A stretch of DNA of 64,000 bases from contig LNEB01000010.1 in assembly GCA_001464795.1 (NCBI GenBank), positions 62,001 through 126,000 of the forward strand, written 5' to 3'. The position numbers and the translations under genes are program-made. The first letter of the stretch is position 1. Every line of letters begins with the position of its first letter. The DNA is from Bdellovibrionales bacterium Ga0074139 (GTDB taxonomy: Bacteria > Bdellovibrionota > Bdellovibrionia > Bdellovibrionales > Bdellovibrionaceae). Below, piece after piece: positions 51,146 through 60,086 of this stretch. Under the pieces are notes generated by a model. The model had not been told where the DNA came from. It did no database searches and saw nothing but the letters and a program-made list of their open reading frames with translations.

Positions 51146-52960
51146 TTAAGCCGAAATTTTGACTTTGTCAGCTTTCTCGGCTTCATAATCAGAATACTCT
51201 GTTCGAACTTCAATCATGATACCATTTTCTTTGTAGCCACGAACTTTGTACATTTTCAATGGTTCCGATCGACCCTTCACTTCAGCGGCTCCTGCCAGTT
51301 CCACTAAAAAGTCATCACCCACTTTGGCCACCACTTCTTCGCTAATTAACAAATCAGCTCCAAAAGCTTTTGTGGAGGCCTCAATCCGTGATCCTGTATT
51401 CACAGTGTTACCGATCACAGTGTATTCCATTCTTTCTGTACTACCAATAGTTCCAGAAATCACACTGCCTGCATGTAAACCAATACCGATTTGTAGTGGA
51501 GGCTCACCCTTAGCTTTTCGCTTATCATTAAGCTCGACCAGTGCCATGCGCATTTGTAAGCAACTCATGACAGCGTAATGGGCGTCTTTATCACTTGATT
51601 TGGGTGCACCCCAAACCGCCATGATGGCATCACCAATAAATTTATCAACGACTCCGTGATTGCGATTAATAATTCCCACCATCACTTCAAAGTATTCATT
51701 CAGCATTTCAACGACTTCTTCAGGTGCTCTTTTTTCAGAAAAAGCTGTAAATCCCCGAATATCAGAGAAAAAAACGACCACATCTTTTTTCTGTCCGCCT
51801 AAACCAATATCTTGATTCATTAAATCGTCGGTCACACTGGATCCATGGAATTTGGAAAATAAATTTTTAACTTTATCACGCTCTTTTAGACCTTCTGTCA
51901 TATTATCAAAGGCAAAAGCTAAATCTTTAACTTCATCTTGGAATAATGTTTTAATTCGGCTGGAAGCTTTCACATCAAAGTTACCTTTGGAAACAATTCC
52001 AATCAGTTCTGCCAAGGTTTCAATGGGCTGGGTCAACGTCATAGAAAACAAAAAGATAATAAAAATAGAACCACTTAAAACAAGGCCAGCCATATAAAAA
52101 GCTTTTCTTCTGACTTCTCTGGCTGGTTCTAAAATAATATCTTCAGAAATAACTGAATAAGCTGTGACCCCGTAACGTGTTTTTGCAAAAGCTCCGAAGG
52201 AAGCTTCTTTGTTAGCTTGAATCAGTTTTTGCCCCCTGGGAGTTTTGCTATTGGATGAAAGTTTATAGATATCCGTGTTTGAGTAGTCTGTTTGCTTAAG
52301 AGCTTTTGATTCATCTGAATCTGCTAGTACGCGGCCACGACGATCTAACAATGTGAAAGTTCGTTCACGCTTTTCAGAAAAAGGTTTTTGTAAAGCTGAT
52401 AAACGGTAATAACTAATTCCAATTTGAATGGTACGGCCAAAAGAATCTTTTACCAATGGAATTCCAATGGCTATTAATGCCGGCTTTTGAGCTTCTGACC
52501 AATTGATAATTTCAATTTGATTCTGAAACACATTTTTAAAAGGAAAAGTCATTTTGGCTTTAACTTGTTCTAAGTAAGAAACATCAACTTTTTCTTTCGC
52601 AAATTCTTCTGGTTTAGCTTGTTTGATGATTAGTTTTTGCTGGTTATCGATGAGGCTATAGATCTCTAATGCTAACAGATCATTTTCTTGGCCGAAGTTG
52701 ATTTGAAAATCCTGTGACAAGTTATTGGGATCTGATTTTAAAAGCAGATTAGCTGTAACCTGAGTTCTTCCAACAAGGCTAGTGATTAAATTTTCCACTT
52801 CAGTGGCTTTTGAAGCCGCGTAGTCTAAATTAATACTTTCTTCTCTTTGTTTAGAAGTGGATTCGAAGTAATTTGAACTATTAATCGCAATCAATGTGGT
52901 GACTGAAATCAGAAGAAAGAAGGAAAGAAGAATTAGTTTTGCAGAAATGGGTATTCTCAT
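51146..52960 (-). CDS. Membrane adenylate cyclase with periplasmic sensor
   Basis: 604 residues from the ATG at 52960; an adjacent ATG at 52963 is too close to the GGAGG. Membrane segment (about 8-28), a periplasmic dCache-like sensor (about 30-300), second membrane segment (near 300-325), HAMP (about 325-380), then a class III cyclase catalytic domain: VFFSDIRGFTAFSE with metal-binding Asp, DKFIGDAIMAVWG with second Asp, and VIGNTVNTGSR with the transition-state Asn/Arg. Thr sits where Asp specifies adenine in many enzymes, a known variant. Makes cAMP. Its GGAGG overlaps the stop of the upstream barrel gene, so it is coupled. Confidence 0.85.
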   Translation of the reverse strand: MRIPISAKLILLSFFLLISVTTLIAINSSNYFESTSKQREESINLDYAASKATEVENLITSLVGRTQVTANLLLKSDPNNLSQDFQINFGQENDLLALEIYSLIDNQQKLIIKQAKPEEFAKEKVDVSYLEQVKAKMTFPFKNVFQNQIEIINWSEAQKPALIAIGIPLVKDSFGRTIQIGISYYRLSALQKPFSEKRERTFTLLDRRGRVLADSDESKALKQTDYSNTDIYKLSSNSKTPRGQKLIQANKEASFGAFAKTRYGVTAYSVISEDIILEPAREVRRKAFYMAGLVLSGSIFIIFLFSMTLTQPIETLAELIGIVSKGNFDVKASSRIKTLFQDEVKDLAFAFDNMTEGLKERDKVKNLFSKFHGSSVTDDLMNQDIGLGGQKKDVVVFFSDIRGFTAFSEKRAPEEVVEMLNEYFEVMVGIINRNHGVVDKFIGDAIMAVWGAPKSSDKDAHYAVMSCLQMRMALVELNDKRKAKGEPPLQIGIGLHAGSVISGTIGSTERMEYTVIGNTVNTGSRIEASTKAFGADLLISEEVVAKVGDDFLVELAGAAEVKGRSEPLKMYKVRGYKENGIMIEVRTEYSDYEAEKADKVKISA

Positions 52961-52970
52961 CATTTCCTCC

Positions 52971-54617
52971 TTAAAAAGTGTACTCAGCCATGAGGTTAAT
53001 ATAAATTCCGTCGATTGTAGTTTGAACGGTATCATTAGCATTCAGTCCATAAGGACTTGATTGCCATCCAGTTGTGTCAGATGAGTCCGAGTAATTGTAA
53101 GACTCCATTTTGTAATTGGCGCCAATAAGGCCCGTTAAACGACTGGAGTAGCGATAGCTTCCTAAAATTCCTATAGAAATATTTGGATCATTTCCAGAAA
53201 TTTTTCCACCATTAGGAAATTCAATTCCAGAAACGGGTAAATACAAGTGAGCATTGGCTTGAAGACCAATTTTTGGGGTCAAAGAATACCAGTACTCAGC
53301 TCCGACATGTGGCCCCAATACAGCCCCTTTGCCATATTTTCTATCTGTGTTGTTCTTATCTAAAAAGTTAGCAGTTGCAGATGTACTTGTTGTCCATAAA
53401 GCAGGGAATTCTTTGACGAATGCGCCCATGTGGTAGCGTACGTCAGAGCGATCAGAAAGTTCTTGTTTTCTAATGGCTGAAAATTCCATTCCCACAAAGT
53501 TATAGACTGAATTTTCAAAGACATAACCACCTACATCAGCAATGGCTAAAAAACCCCAATTGGATTTTGGCTCTAACCAACCTAAACCGAAACGTCCAGT
53601 GCCAGTGATGCTTGATGTTTTAAAACCGATAGCATTTTTGTAACTTGAATCTAAGGATATGGAGCTTGCATACCAACTCAAATGAGAAAACCAGCCGTTT
53701 TCGCGCTCGATGGATTTTCGCATTGTATTGACATATTCAGCAGCAGGAGAGCGGTCGCCTGAACGAACTTCAAATGTGAGCACAGAAAGTTTAGAGGGCT
53801 CACGAATGTTGGCTTTTGATTTAACTGCTAACTTGTAAACTCCACCTGGCCAGTTAGATTCAAAGTTCATACTTAAAGAATCATAATTTTCAAATTCCTT
53901 AAATTTCTGCCATTTTTTTAACTGTGGATTGTACTTGGCTAACAGAACATCATAATTTTCAGCATTTTCTACTTTTTGCCATTTTAATTCTCTGACAAAT
54001 TCTGTGTCTGGTTTTTCAATTTCAGCTTTTTTAAGTTCAGATCCAATAATTGTAAAAGGTAAATTTTCACTGAATTCACCGAAAACATCATCTTCTTTTG
54101 ATAGAGCTTTAATTTTATAGATGTATTTTTGAGCGGCACCTAATTCAACATCAAGACTTAGATCTTTTGTTTTCTTATCAACGACAACTTCATTTTTTTC
54201 GTTCATGACGATCAGTTGATACTCGTTCGCAACAGGGACGCCAAGCCATTCGAATTTAATTTTTGCATCATTGTCTTTGGTTGAAGGAATCATTGCATTG
54301 GCAGGTGGATATTTCATTTTTACAGGTTCTAGGTTCACATCAAGTTCTGCATAACCACTCCAGTCGCCAGGAACTTTTCTAGCGTCCAAGGACCTCAAGC
54401 GAAATTCATACTTTCCTACTGGCAGTCTTCCATTCCACTCAGGTTTCACACTGATAAATGCATTGGGTTTTTTGCTAGTGCCTTTTTTACGAATTTCAAT
54501 TTCATAGGATTTTGCTTCTTCGATAGGTTCCCACTCAAAATTAACTAAGCGTCGGTAAGGCTCTGCGTGGGCTAAGTGAAAACTAATAATCAAAAGAAGA
54601 AAAAAGTAAACTTTCAT
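52971..54617 (-). CDS. FN3-repeat protein with outer-membrane barrel
   Basis: 548 residues. Signal peptide (about 1-18). The N-terminal half holds two or three fibronectin-type-III-like modules (WEPIEEAKSYEIEIR, FEWLGVPVANEYQLIV, LKWQKVENAENYDVLL), each with the W...A..Y pattern. The C-terminal 240 residues read as an outer-membrane barrel ending MAEYTF with C-terminal Phe. It is one base from overlapping the FecR-FN3 gene and 11 bases before the cyclase start. Likely an outer-membrane sensor or anchor for the neighbours. Confidence 0.7.
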   Translation of the reverse strand: MKVYFFLLLIISFHLAHAEPYRRLVNFEWEPIEEAKSYEIEIRKKGTSKKPNAFISVKPEWNGRLPVGKYEFRLRSLDARKVPGDWSGYAELDVNLEPVKMKYPPANAMIPSTKDNDAKIKFEWLGVPVANEYQLIVMNEKNEVVVDKKTKDLSLDVELGAAQKYIYKIKALSKEDDVFGEFSENLPFTIIGSELKKAEIEKPDTEFVRELKWQKVENAENYDVLLAKYNPQLKKWQKFKEFENYDSLSMNFESNWPGGVYKLAVKSKANIREPSKLSVLTFEVRSGDRSPAAEYVNTMRKSIERENGWFSHLSWYASSISLDSSYKNAIGFKTSSITGTGRFGLGWLEPKSNWGFLAIADVGGYVFENSVYNFVGMEFSAIRKQELSDRSDVRYHMGAFVKEFPALWTTSTSATANFLDKNNTDRKYGKGAVLGPHVGAEYWYSLTPKIGLQANAHLYLPVSGIEFPNGGKISGNDPNISIGILGSYRYSSRLTGLIGANYKMESYNYSDSSDTTGWQSSPYGLNANDTVQTTIDGIYINLMAEYTF

Positions 54618-56452
54618 CAGTTGACCTTCACTTTTTTCATAGCGGGGGCTCGAAGATTACTTTTATCTGGAACCACTAGTGTTCTGCTAGTTGTAGGAGA
54701 GCCTGATCTGCCAAACTGATCAATGGATAGTATTTCCAAAGTGTATTCACCCGGCATTAGATTTTGTAAAGTGGCATGCGTACCCTTATATTTTTTATTC
54801 AGAACTTCTTTATTGCCTTCTTTATTTGTTTTGATAACCAGTTGGTATTCAGTAGCCCCTTCAACAGGGGTCCAATTGAGTTGACTTCTTCCTGAGTTTT
54901 CAGCTTTTAAAATTTCGCCAGCTGGTAAAAGCTCGGGAGCTGATAGTAATGGCATTTCTTTAACTTCGATTTCAGCTGTTTCTGCTGCACCTATTCGTCT
55001 TGCTTTTTTATCGAAAGCTTCAATGGATGCCAAATATCTGCCAGGGGCTGTTAGAACAGCTTTATTTTTTGTGTCTGTGGTTTCAAGTTGGCCTTCGGAA
55101 ACCTCTGGATTCGTCAAATTTTTCCAAGTGAGTTTCCAATTGGCGACTTCTTTTTGATCTTTTCCAGCTGTCCATTTTAGCTCAAGTTCAGGTGCTGTAA
55201 TGTAGTATTGTGTTTTATTAATATTATCCCAATTGACCTGAATAGAGACAGGGGCCGTTTCCGCTTTTTTCACGAGAGAAAATTTCTGCACTTTTCCAAC
55301 CCAGGGTTTTTCTGTGTCAGGATAAATGGAACTGAGTCTCCAGTAGTAATCACCGGCATTTAAATTTTCTAGTTCAAAGCGATCAACAGTATTTAAACGT
55401 TCTGCTTTAATTTTATTTTTTAATTGAGCATCGGTTGCAATTTCAACAATGTAGCCTGATGCTTCATCACTTTTTTGCCATTGAAGCTGAAGTTGTGAAG
55501 GGAATTCTTCAATTTCAATTTGTGAGTTGGCTGTTGGACTTAATGGGGTTGGAGTGCTTCTCGCCATAACATCAAGTCGATAAATTGGACTTTCAACGGA
55601 CTGATTCGGATTTTCTTGATTGGTTGCTTTAATTTTCCAGTAGTGACGACCTATCGAATAAAGCTGGGTGGCTTCTGCTTTTCCAAGTTCGACTTGGGTC
55701 ACATTGATTAATTTCTTTCTATTTTGACCTGTTAGGATTTGTGTTTTCCAACCCTCTGGTAGACCTGTCCATTTAAAATTCACTTCAGGCTTCTGACTTG
55801 GATCAAGATACACAGCTTTGTTAGGTAGAGGGGATATAATTTTTAATTGGCTGCTATCAAACTGCATTCCCTGAGAACCTAAAGTTCCTGTTTTACCTTT
55901 TGAAAGCTCTTGAGTTTTGCCATCATTGGATTCAACTTGTGCACTACCTTCAACGATTTGTAAGCTTAGGTTTTGACCAACTGCTTTTGATAAACTGGCA
56001 GATGCTTTCGATAGATCCACTTTTCCTTGTGCTGAATTAAGAACTAGGCCGGTGCTGCCTTTTTCTTGGTTGGCCTGTTGGGAGTTAACAAATAGGCTTC
56101 CTTCCATTAAATCCAAAGAGACTTCACCCTCGGCTTTAGAAAGAACAATTAAGGAATCTGACTCAAGATCAATAAATCTTCCATCTTCAAATTGGATGCG
56201 AACTTCACCATTAAGGCTTGTGCGAATGGCTTCACCATTAAAAAGTGGATCACCGGTGTTAACGGAGTGCCAAAGTAGACGAGTAGGAGGACGCCTAAGA
56301 ACTTCGTCTGAAACTTGCCCCACTTGTGCGAGTGGTGCCTCGAGGTTTAATGAATTGTGTTTTTCTGTGGATTTATACCACAGCAGTGTTGTCGCAAAGC
56401 CAATGCCTGATAGGCCTGCAGCTAAAATAAGTCTTCGAACTTGTGAATTCAC
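54617..56452 (-). CDS. FecR-domain protein with FN3-like repeats
   Basis: 611 residues. N-terminal membrane segment (about 7-24), then a FecR domain (about 60-200: GDPLFNGEAIRTSLNGEVRI and the repeated beta strands). After it come four FN3-like repeats with the pattern W.....A.GY.VEI (for example LQLQWQKSDEASGYIVEIA). FecR domains lie in the periplasm and read outer-membrane signals. First gene of the three-gene operon with the barrel protein and the cyclase; no sigma factor gene is near, unlike classic FecIR. Confidence 0.78.
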   Translation of the reverse strand: MNSQVRRLILAAGLSGIGFATTLLWYKSTEKHNSLNLEAPLAQVGQVSDEVLRRPPTRLLWHSVNTGDPLFNGEAIRTSLNGEVRIQFEDGRFIDLESDSLIVLSKAEGEVSLDLMEGSLFVNSQQANQEKGSTGLVLNSAQGKVDLSKASASLSKAVGQNLSLQIVEGSAQVESNDGKTQELSKGKTGTLGSQGMQFDSSQLKIISPLPNKAVYLDPSQKPEVNFKWTGLPEGWKTQILTGQNRKKLINVTQVELGKAEATQLYSIGRHYWKIKATNQENPNQSVESPIYRLDVMARSTPTPLSPTANSQIEIEEFPSQLQLQWQKSDEASGYIVEIATDAQLKNKIKAERLNTVDRFELENLNAGDYYWRLSSIYPDTEKPWVGKVQKFSLVKKAETAPVSIQVNWDNINKTQYYITAPELELKWTAGKDQKEVANWKLTWKNLTNPEVSEGQLETTDTKNKAVLTAPGRYLASIEAFDKKARRIGAAETAEIEVKEMPLLSAPELLPAGEILKAENSGRSQLNWTPVEGATEYQLVIKTNKEGNKEVLNKKYKGTHATLQNLMPGEYTLEILSIDQFGRSGSPTTSRTLVVPDKSNLRAPAMKKVKVN

Positions 56453-56516
56453 ATTACTTCTTTCGGAAAAAGACTTAAAATGATAAAGTCTTGAATTCTA
56501 AAACTAGGACTTAGAT

Positions 56517-56990
56517 ATGGAAAAAAAAAATTACATAACGCCTGTAGGATTTGAAAAGCTTAAAGCCGAGTACTCTGAGCTTTTGCACAAAGAGCGGCCC
56601 AAAGTCGTGGAAGTTGTCGCCTGGGCGGCCAGTAACGGAGATCGTTCTGAAAATGCAGACTATCAATACGGAAAAAAACGACTCAGAGAAATTGATCATA
56701 GACTGCATTTTTTAAATCAAAGACTGGACTCGGCAGAAGTCGTGGATCCTGCAAAAGTCCAATCTGACAAAATTGTTTTTGGAGCCACTGTCGAAATCGA
56801 AAAAGAAAATGGTGAAACTAAAGTTATAAAAATTGTCGGCGAAGATGAAATTGATATTGAAAAAGGATTTATTTCTTGGAAGTCACCAATGGCGCAAATT
56901 CTAATTGGTAAAAAAACAGGAGAATGTGTCAACCTACAAAAACCAGCTTCCAACGAAGAGCTGATCATTCTATCTATAAACTATATATAA
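56517..56990 (+). CDS. greB: Transcription elongation factor GreB
   Basis: 157 residues, normal. The coiled-coil tip SNGDRSENADYQYGKKRLREID is the GreB form, with the acidic residues that help RNA cleavage by stalled polymerase. C-terminal FKBP-like domain (KIVGEDEIDIEKGFISWKSPMAQ). The gene stands alone; the upstream leader includes AGGA. A GACTT/AAGTC small hairpin lies about 30 bases upstream. Confidence 0.92.
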   Translation: MEKKNYITPVGFEKLKAEYSELLHKERPKVVEVVAWAASNGDRSENADYQYGKKRLREIDHRLHFLNQRLDSAEVVDPAKVQSDKIVFGATVEIEKENGETKVIKIVGEDEIDIEKGFISWKSPMAQILIGKKTGECVNLQKPASNEELIILSINYI

Positions 56991-56998
56991 TTTAATCT

Positions 56999-57025
56999 TG
57001 AACTTATGCTTTTCAGTTCCGATAC
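56999..57025 (+). promoter_or_regulatory. Sigma-28-like promoter of the chemoreceptor gene
   Basis: TGAA (56999-57002), 15 bases, then TCCGATAC (57018-57025), six of eight bases of GCCGATAA. Spacing is exactly the FliA consensus spacing. It has the same TGAA-N15-TCCGATA form as the site before the lipoprotein gene at 18672. Start codon at 57051. Confidence 0.5.
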
Positions 57026-57050
57026 TAAATAATTCGGAGAATTAAAAATT

Positions 57051-58493
57051 ATGAAAAGTATGTCCTTAAAAGTGAAAATTTTAATTATTTCAATCGTACC
57101 CATGATGTTGTACTTATCACTTCTTGTGTTTTCTATTTTTTCTTTAAATGAATCAAGACTTGGAATTCAAACAATTTCAAATCGATTTTATCCACAAATT
57201 AAACATGCCCAAAGCGCAGAGCTTAATTTAGTTTCTTGTTTAAGGTACCTCAACTTAGCAATTATTGATATTAAAAATGGTCAAAGTGCAGCTAACAGTC
57301 TCACTCAATCAAAAAAATATTATGGGCTCATGAACGATGAGATCAATAAGTTTAGCAAAATTGAAATGAGTTCTTCGTTAAAAGAAAAATTTGATCCCGT
57401 GTATGAAAAAATTAAAGTATTTGATAATCAGTATGAAATTATAGTTCAAAAATTAGGTTCTGGGTTGCCACAGGAAGAAAATGAGGCGATTGAATTATTG
57501 GTCAATAAAAATTTTGTTAGTATTCGCAGTGATATTATCAAAAATCTAGAAGATATCTCTAGTTTTGTCGATACACGGGTTTCAACCATTACGAAAGAAA
57601 CGGAATCTAAAACTTCAAATTCTACACTTTTAATAACAATTTTAAGTCTAACTTTATTTCTTATATCTTCTGTCGTTATGTATTTTCAAACTTCCAAAGT
57701 CAGTCATTCGCTTATTCATATTAGCAAAGATCTTTTTGTATCAGCTGGTGAAATGACAAAGGCCATGACTCAATTGTCCTCGACCGCAACAGAGCTTTCA
57801 TCAAGCGCAACAGAGTCTTCATCCTCATTGCAAGAAAGTGTCGCCTCCTTGCAAGAACTCAGCAGTATGGTCAAATCAAATAGTGATAGTGCAGTTAAGG
57901 CAGCTGAAGTTTCTGACAAATGTAAGGATGAGGCACAGCAAGGCGTTATTGAATTACAAAGCCTCAATGTTTCAATGAATGAAATAAATAGTGTTTCTAA
58001 AAAAATGGTAGAAATTGTTCAAGTGATCGATGATATCGCCTTTCAAACAAATCTTCTCGCTTTGAACGCTGCAGTTGAAGCAGCCAGAGCAGGGGAGCAA
58101 GGAAAAGGTTTTGCTGTTGTGGCAGAGGCCGTTAGGTCTTTGGCTCAAAGGAGTGCGCAATCAGCAAAAGAGGTTTCAGATTTAATTAAGAAGAATTCAG
58201 AAGTTATCAAAAGTGGCACTCAAGTTGCTGACTCCAGTGGACAAGCATTAAATAAAATTGTTGAAGGAGTGATAAAAATCTCTCAGTTGAATCAAGAAAT
58301 AGCCAATGGTTCAAAAGAACAAGCCATTGGAATTGATCAGATCTCGACAGCTTTCAATCAACTTGATGCATCTGTGCAAAGCAATGCAAGTTCTTCTGAG
58401 TTGATAGCTTCATCTTCTGAAGAAATGTCTTCGCAGATACATCAATTGGAAATTCAAACACAAAGTTTAAAACAATTGGTTGCAGGTCAGTAA
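57051..58493 (+). CDS. Methyl-accepting chemotaxis protein
   Basis: 480 residues. Membrane segments at about 9-30 and 190-210 flank a periplasmic four-helix-type sensor (about 31-189). After the second segment a HAMP domain is not recognisable; a Ser/Thr-rich coiled coil ([13 protein letters not shown]) leads to the canonical signalling tip [37 protein letters not shown] (about 325-360). Ligand unknown. The upstream promoter is sigma-28-like, as for chemoreceptors elsewhere. Confidence 0.9.
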   Translation: MKSMSLKVKILIISIVPMMLYLSLLVFSIFSLNESRLGIQTISNRFYPQIKHAQSAELNLVSCLRYLNLAIIDIKNGQSAANSLTQSKKYYGLMNDEINKFSKIEMSSSLKEKFDPVYEKIKVFDNQYEIIVQKLGSGLPQEENEAIELLVNKNFVSIRSDIIKNLEDISSFVDTRVSTITKETESKTSNSTLLITILSLTLFLISSVVMYFQTSKVSHSLIHISKDLFVSAGEMTKAMTQLSSTATELSSSATESSSSLQESVASLQELSSMVKSNSDSAVKAAEVSDKCKDEAQQGVIELQSLNVSMNEINSVSKKMVEIVQVIDDIAFQTNLLALNAAVEAARAGEQGKGFAVVAEAVRSLAQRSAQSAKEVSDLIKKNSEVIKSGTQVADSSGQALNKIVEGVIKISQLNQEIANGSKEQAIGIDQISTAFNQLDASVQSNASSSELIASSSEEMSSQIHQLEIQTQSLKQLVAGQ

Positions 58494-58497
58494 GAAA

Positions 58498-60000
58498 TTA
58501 TTTTTCACGGTGCAATCCCTGGAAATTCAAACAAGTCCAGATAGTGAAAGTTCTGGATAAATAAGCACCACGGTAAGTTTTAAATTCTTCGGGTGTGCAG
58601 GAGTCCCACTTTCCGTACTTCAAAGGGTCCGCTGGATACTTTTCTGTTGTGACAACAAGAGTGGGTTGACCATGAAAGCCTAGCAATGTTTGTCTTTTTC
58701 TTTGTACAACTGTGTAGTGACTGGTGACTGGAGAAAGCATAAATGTTTTTTGTTGGGTTCCCCAAAAAGTCTGTGCAGTTGTTTCGTAGCGAAGGGCTCC
58801 GATAAAGGGTTTCAAACCAAAATCACGATGATAGTTTTTTTGCAGTTCGTTGACTTTGTCTCCTAGTTCCTGCCAACCATGGAATTCATTGCTTAAATCC
58901 CAACGTGAATCCCAAGGTGTTTCAATTTTCAAAGCCGCATGCAAAGCAGGCATCCAGGGTCCAAGAAAAGGTGTATAAACAAGAACGTTTATTAAAATAT
59001 AGAAAAATAAAATTCCATTTTTTAGCCATTTTTTAAAACCTAGGGTTTCAGAGGTTAGAAAATACCCTACTGCCATAAGTAAATACAAATGGGCGGCCCC
59101 GGGCCAGTGCGGTTTGTAATCAGCCCACAAAGGTTGTGGATAAAAAATAACAAGGCTGGGGAGAGTCATACATATTAAAAAACGGAAACGAGCTTGTTTC
59201 CAGTTTTCTACAGAAAACTTTAAAGCATAAATAAATAAACCAAATACAACTGGGGTATAAAATAAAAATTGTGCAGAAAACCAACCAAGCCAACGGGTAA
59301 TAGAAAAACTGTTTCCTGTGTGACGATCGTAAAATTGATAATAAAAACCAGGCCATTCAAATTCATAATTCCAAATAAAAACAGGTAGGCAAACGAGTGT
59401 GGCCACCAAAACGCCGATCCAAGGCCACCGAGTGAGAAGAACTTTTCTGTGTGATGTGGCAAGTAAATAAAGTCCCATGGCAGGTGCAAGTAACGCCATG
59501 ATAAATTTAGAGTTAAGACCTAAACCCATGATGAGACCCAGCAAGAGCCAGGTTTTTTTATTCGACCATCGAAAGCTGTCCGGTCTGACTCCTTGCCAAA
59601 AGACCCATGATCCCATTAACCAAAACATAATAAAAGGAGCTTCCGGTGAGGCCACATAGCCGCCGAATCCATAAAACGGACTCCAAAGAAACAAAAGAGT
59701 CGCCACTTGTGCGGCTTTTTCACTAAATAAATCGCGACCCAGCAAATAGAAAAAATAAAGGGCGATGTGGTAGCATAAATACGATGGAAGTCTTACGCCC
59801 CAAAGGGTAGATCCCAACCATGAAGTGCTTATCTTTTCTAACCATGCAATGAGTCCTGGATGATCGAAGTAGCTGAGCATGAGCTCGTGTGTCCAGCTCC
59901 AGTGGTAGGCCTCATCATCTATGAGCCCAACAAAAGAGGTAAAACAAATTCTTATGAGTAAAGTAATGGCAAGAAAAAAATAAAAGAACTTATTTGTCAT
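58498..60000 (-). CDS. GT39-type (PMT/ArnT) membrane glycosyltransferase
   Basis: 500 residues with about ten membrane segments. The first loop carries LIDDEAYHWSW ... YFDHPGLIAWL, the metal-binding DDEAYxW and FDHP motifs of GT39 and ArnT-like enzymes that use polyprenyl-phosphate sugars. Likely modifies lipid A, lipids or proteins at the periplasmic face of the inner membrane. Stands alone, divergent from the oxidoreductase gene. Confidence 0.82.
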   Translation of the reverse strand: MTNKFFYFFLAITLLIRICFTSFVGLIDDEAYHWSWTHELMLSYFDHPGLIAWLEKISTSWLGSTLWGVRLPSYLCYHIALYFFYLLGRDLFSEKAAQVATLLFLWSPFYGFGGYVASPEAPFIMFWLMGSWVFWQGVRPDSFRWSNKKTWLLLGLIMGLGLNSKFIMALLAPAMGLYLLATSHRKVLLTRWPWIGVLVATLVCLPVFIWNYEFEWPGFYYQFYDRHTGNSFSITRWLGWFSAQFLFYTPVVFGLFIYALKFSVENWKQARFRFLICMTLPSLVIFYPQPLWADYKPHWPGAAHLYLLMAVGYFLTSETLGFKKWLKNGILFFYILINVLVYTPFLGPWMPALHAALKIETPWDSRWDLSNEFHGWQELGDKVNELQKNYHRDFGLKPFIGALRYETTAQTFWGTQQKTFMLSPVTSHYTVVQRKRQTLLGFHGQPTLVVTTEKYPADPLKYGKWDSCTPEEFKTYRGAYLSRTFTIWTCLNFQGLHREK

Positions 60001-60040
60001 TTATGGAGGCAAGTTAACATATGACTTCTAGAATTAATAC

Positions 60041-60069
60041 TTGAATCCCTCGTTTTTCAAACTTAAAAC
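60041..60069 (+). promoter_or_regulatory. Putative promoter of the oxidoreductase gene
   Basis: TTGAAT (60041-60046), 17 bases, then TAAAAC (60064-60069), a fair sigma-70 pair. The gene starts at 60087 after GGGGG. Confidence 0.4.
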
Positions 60070-60086
60070 TTCCGCTTGGGGGTTTC

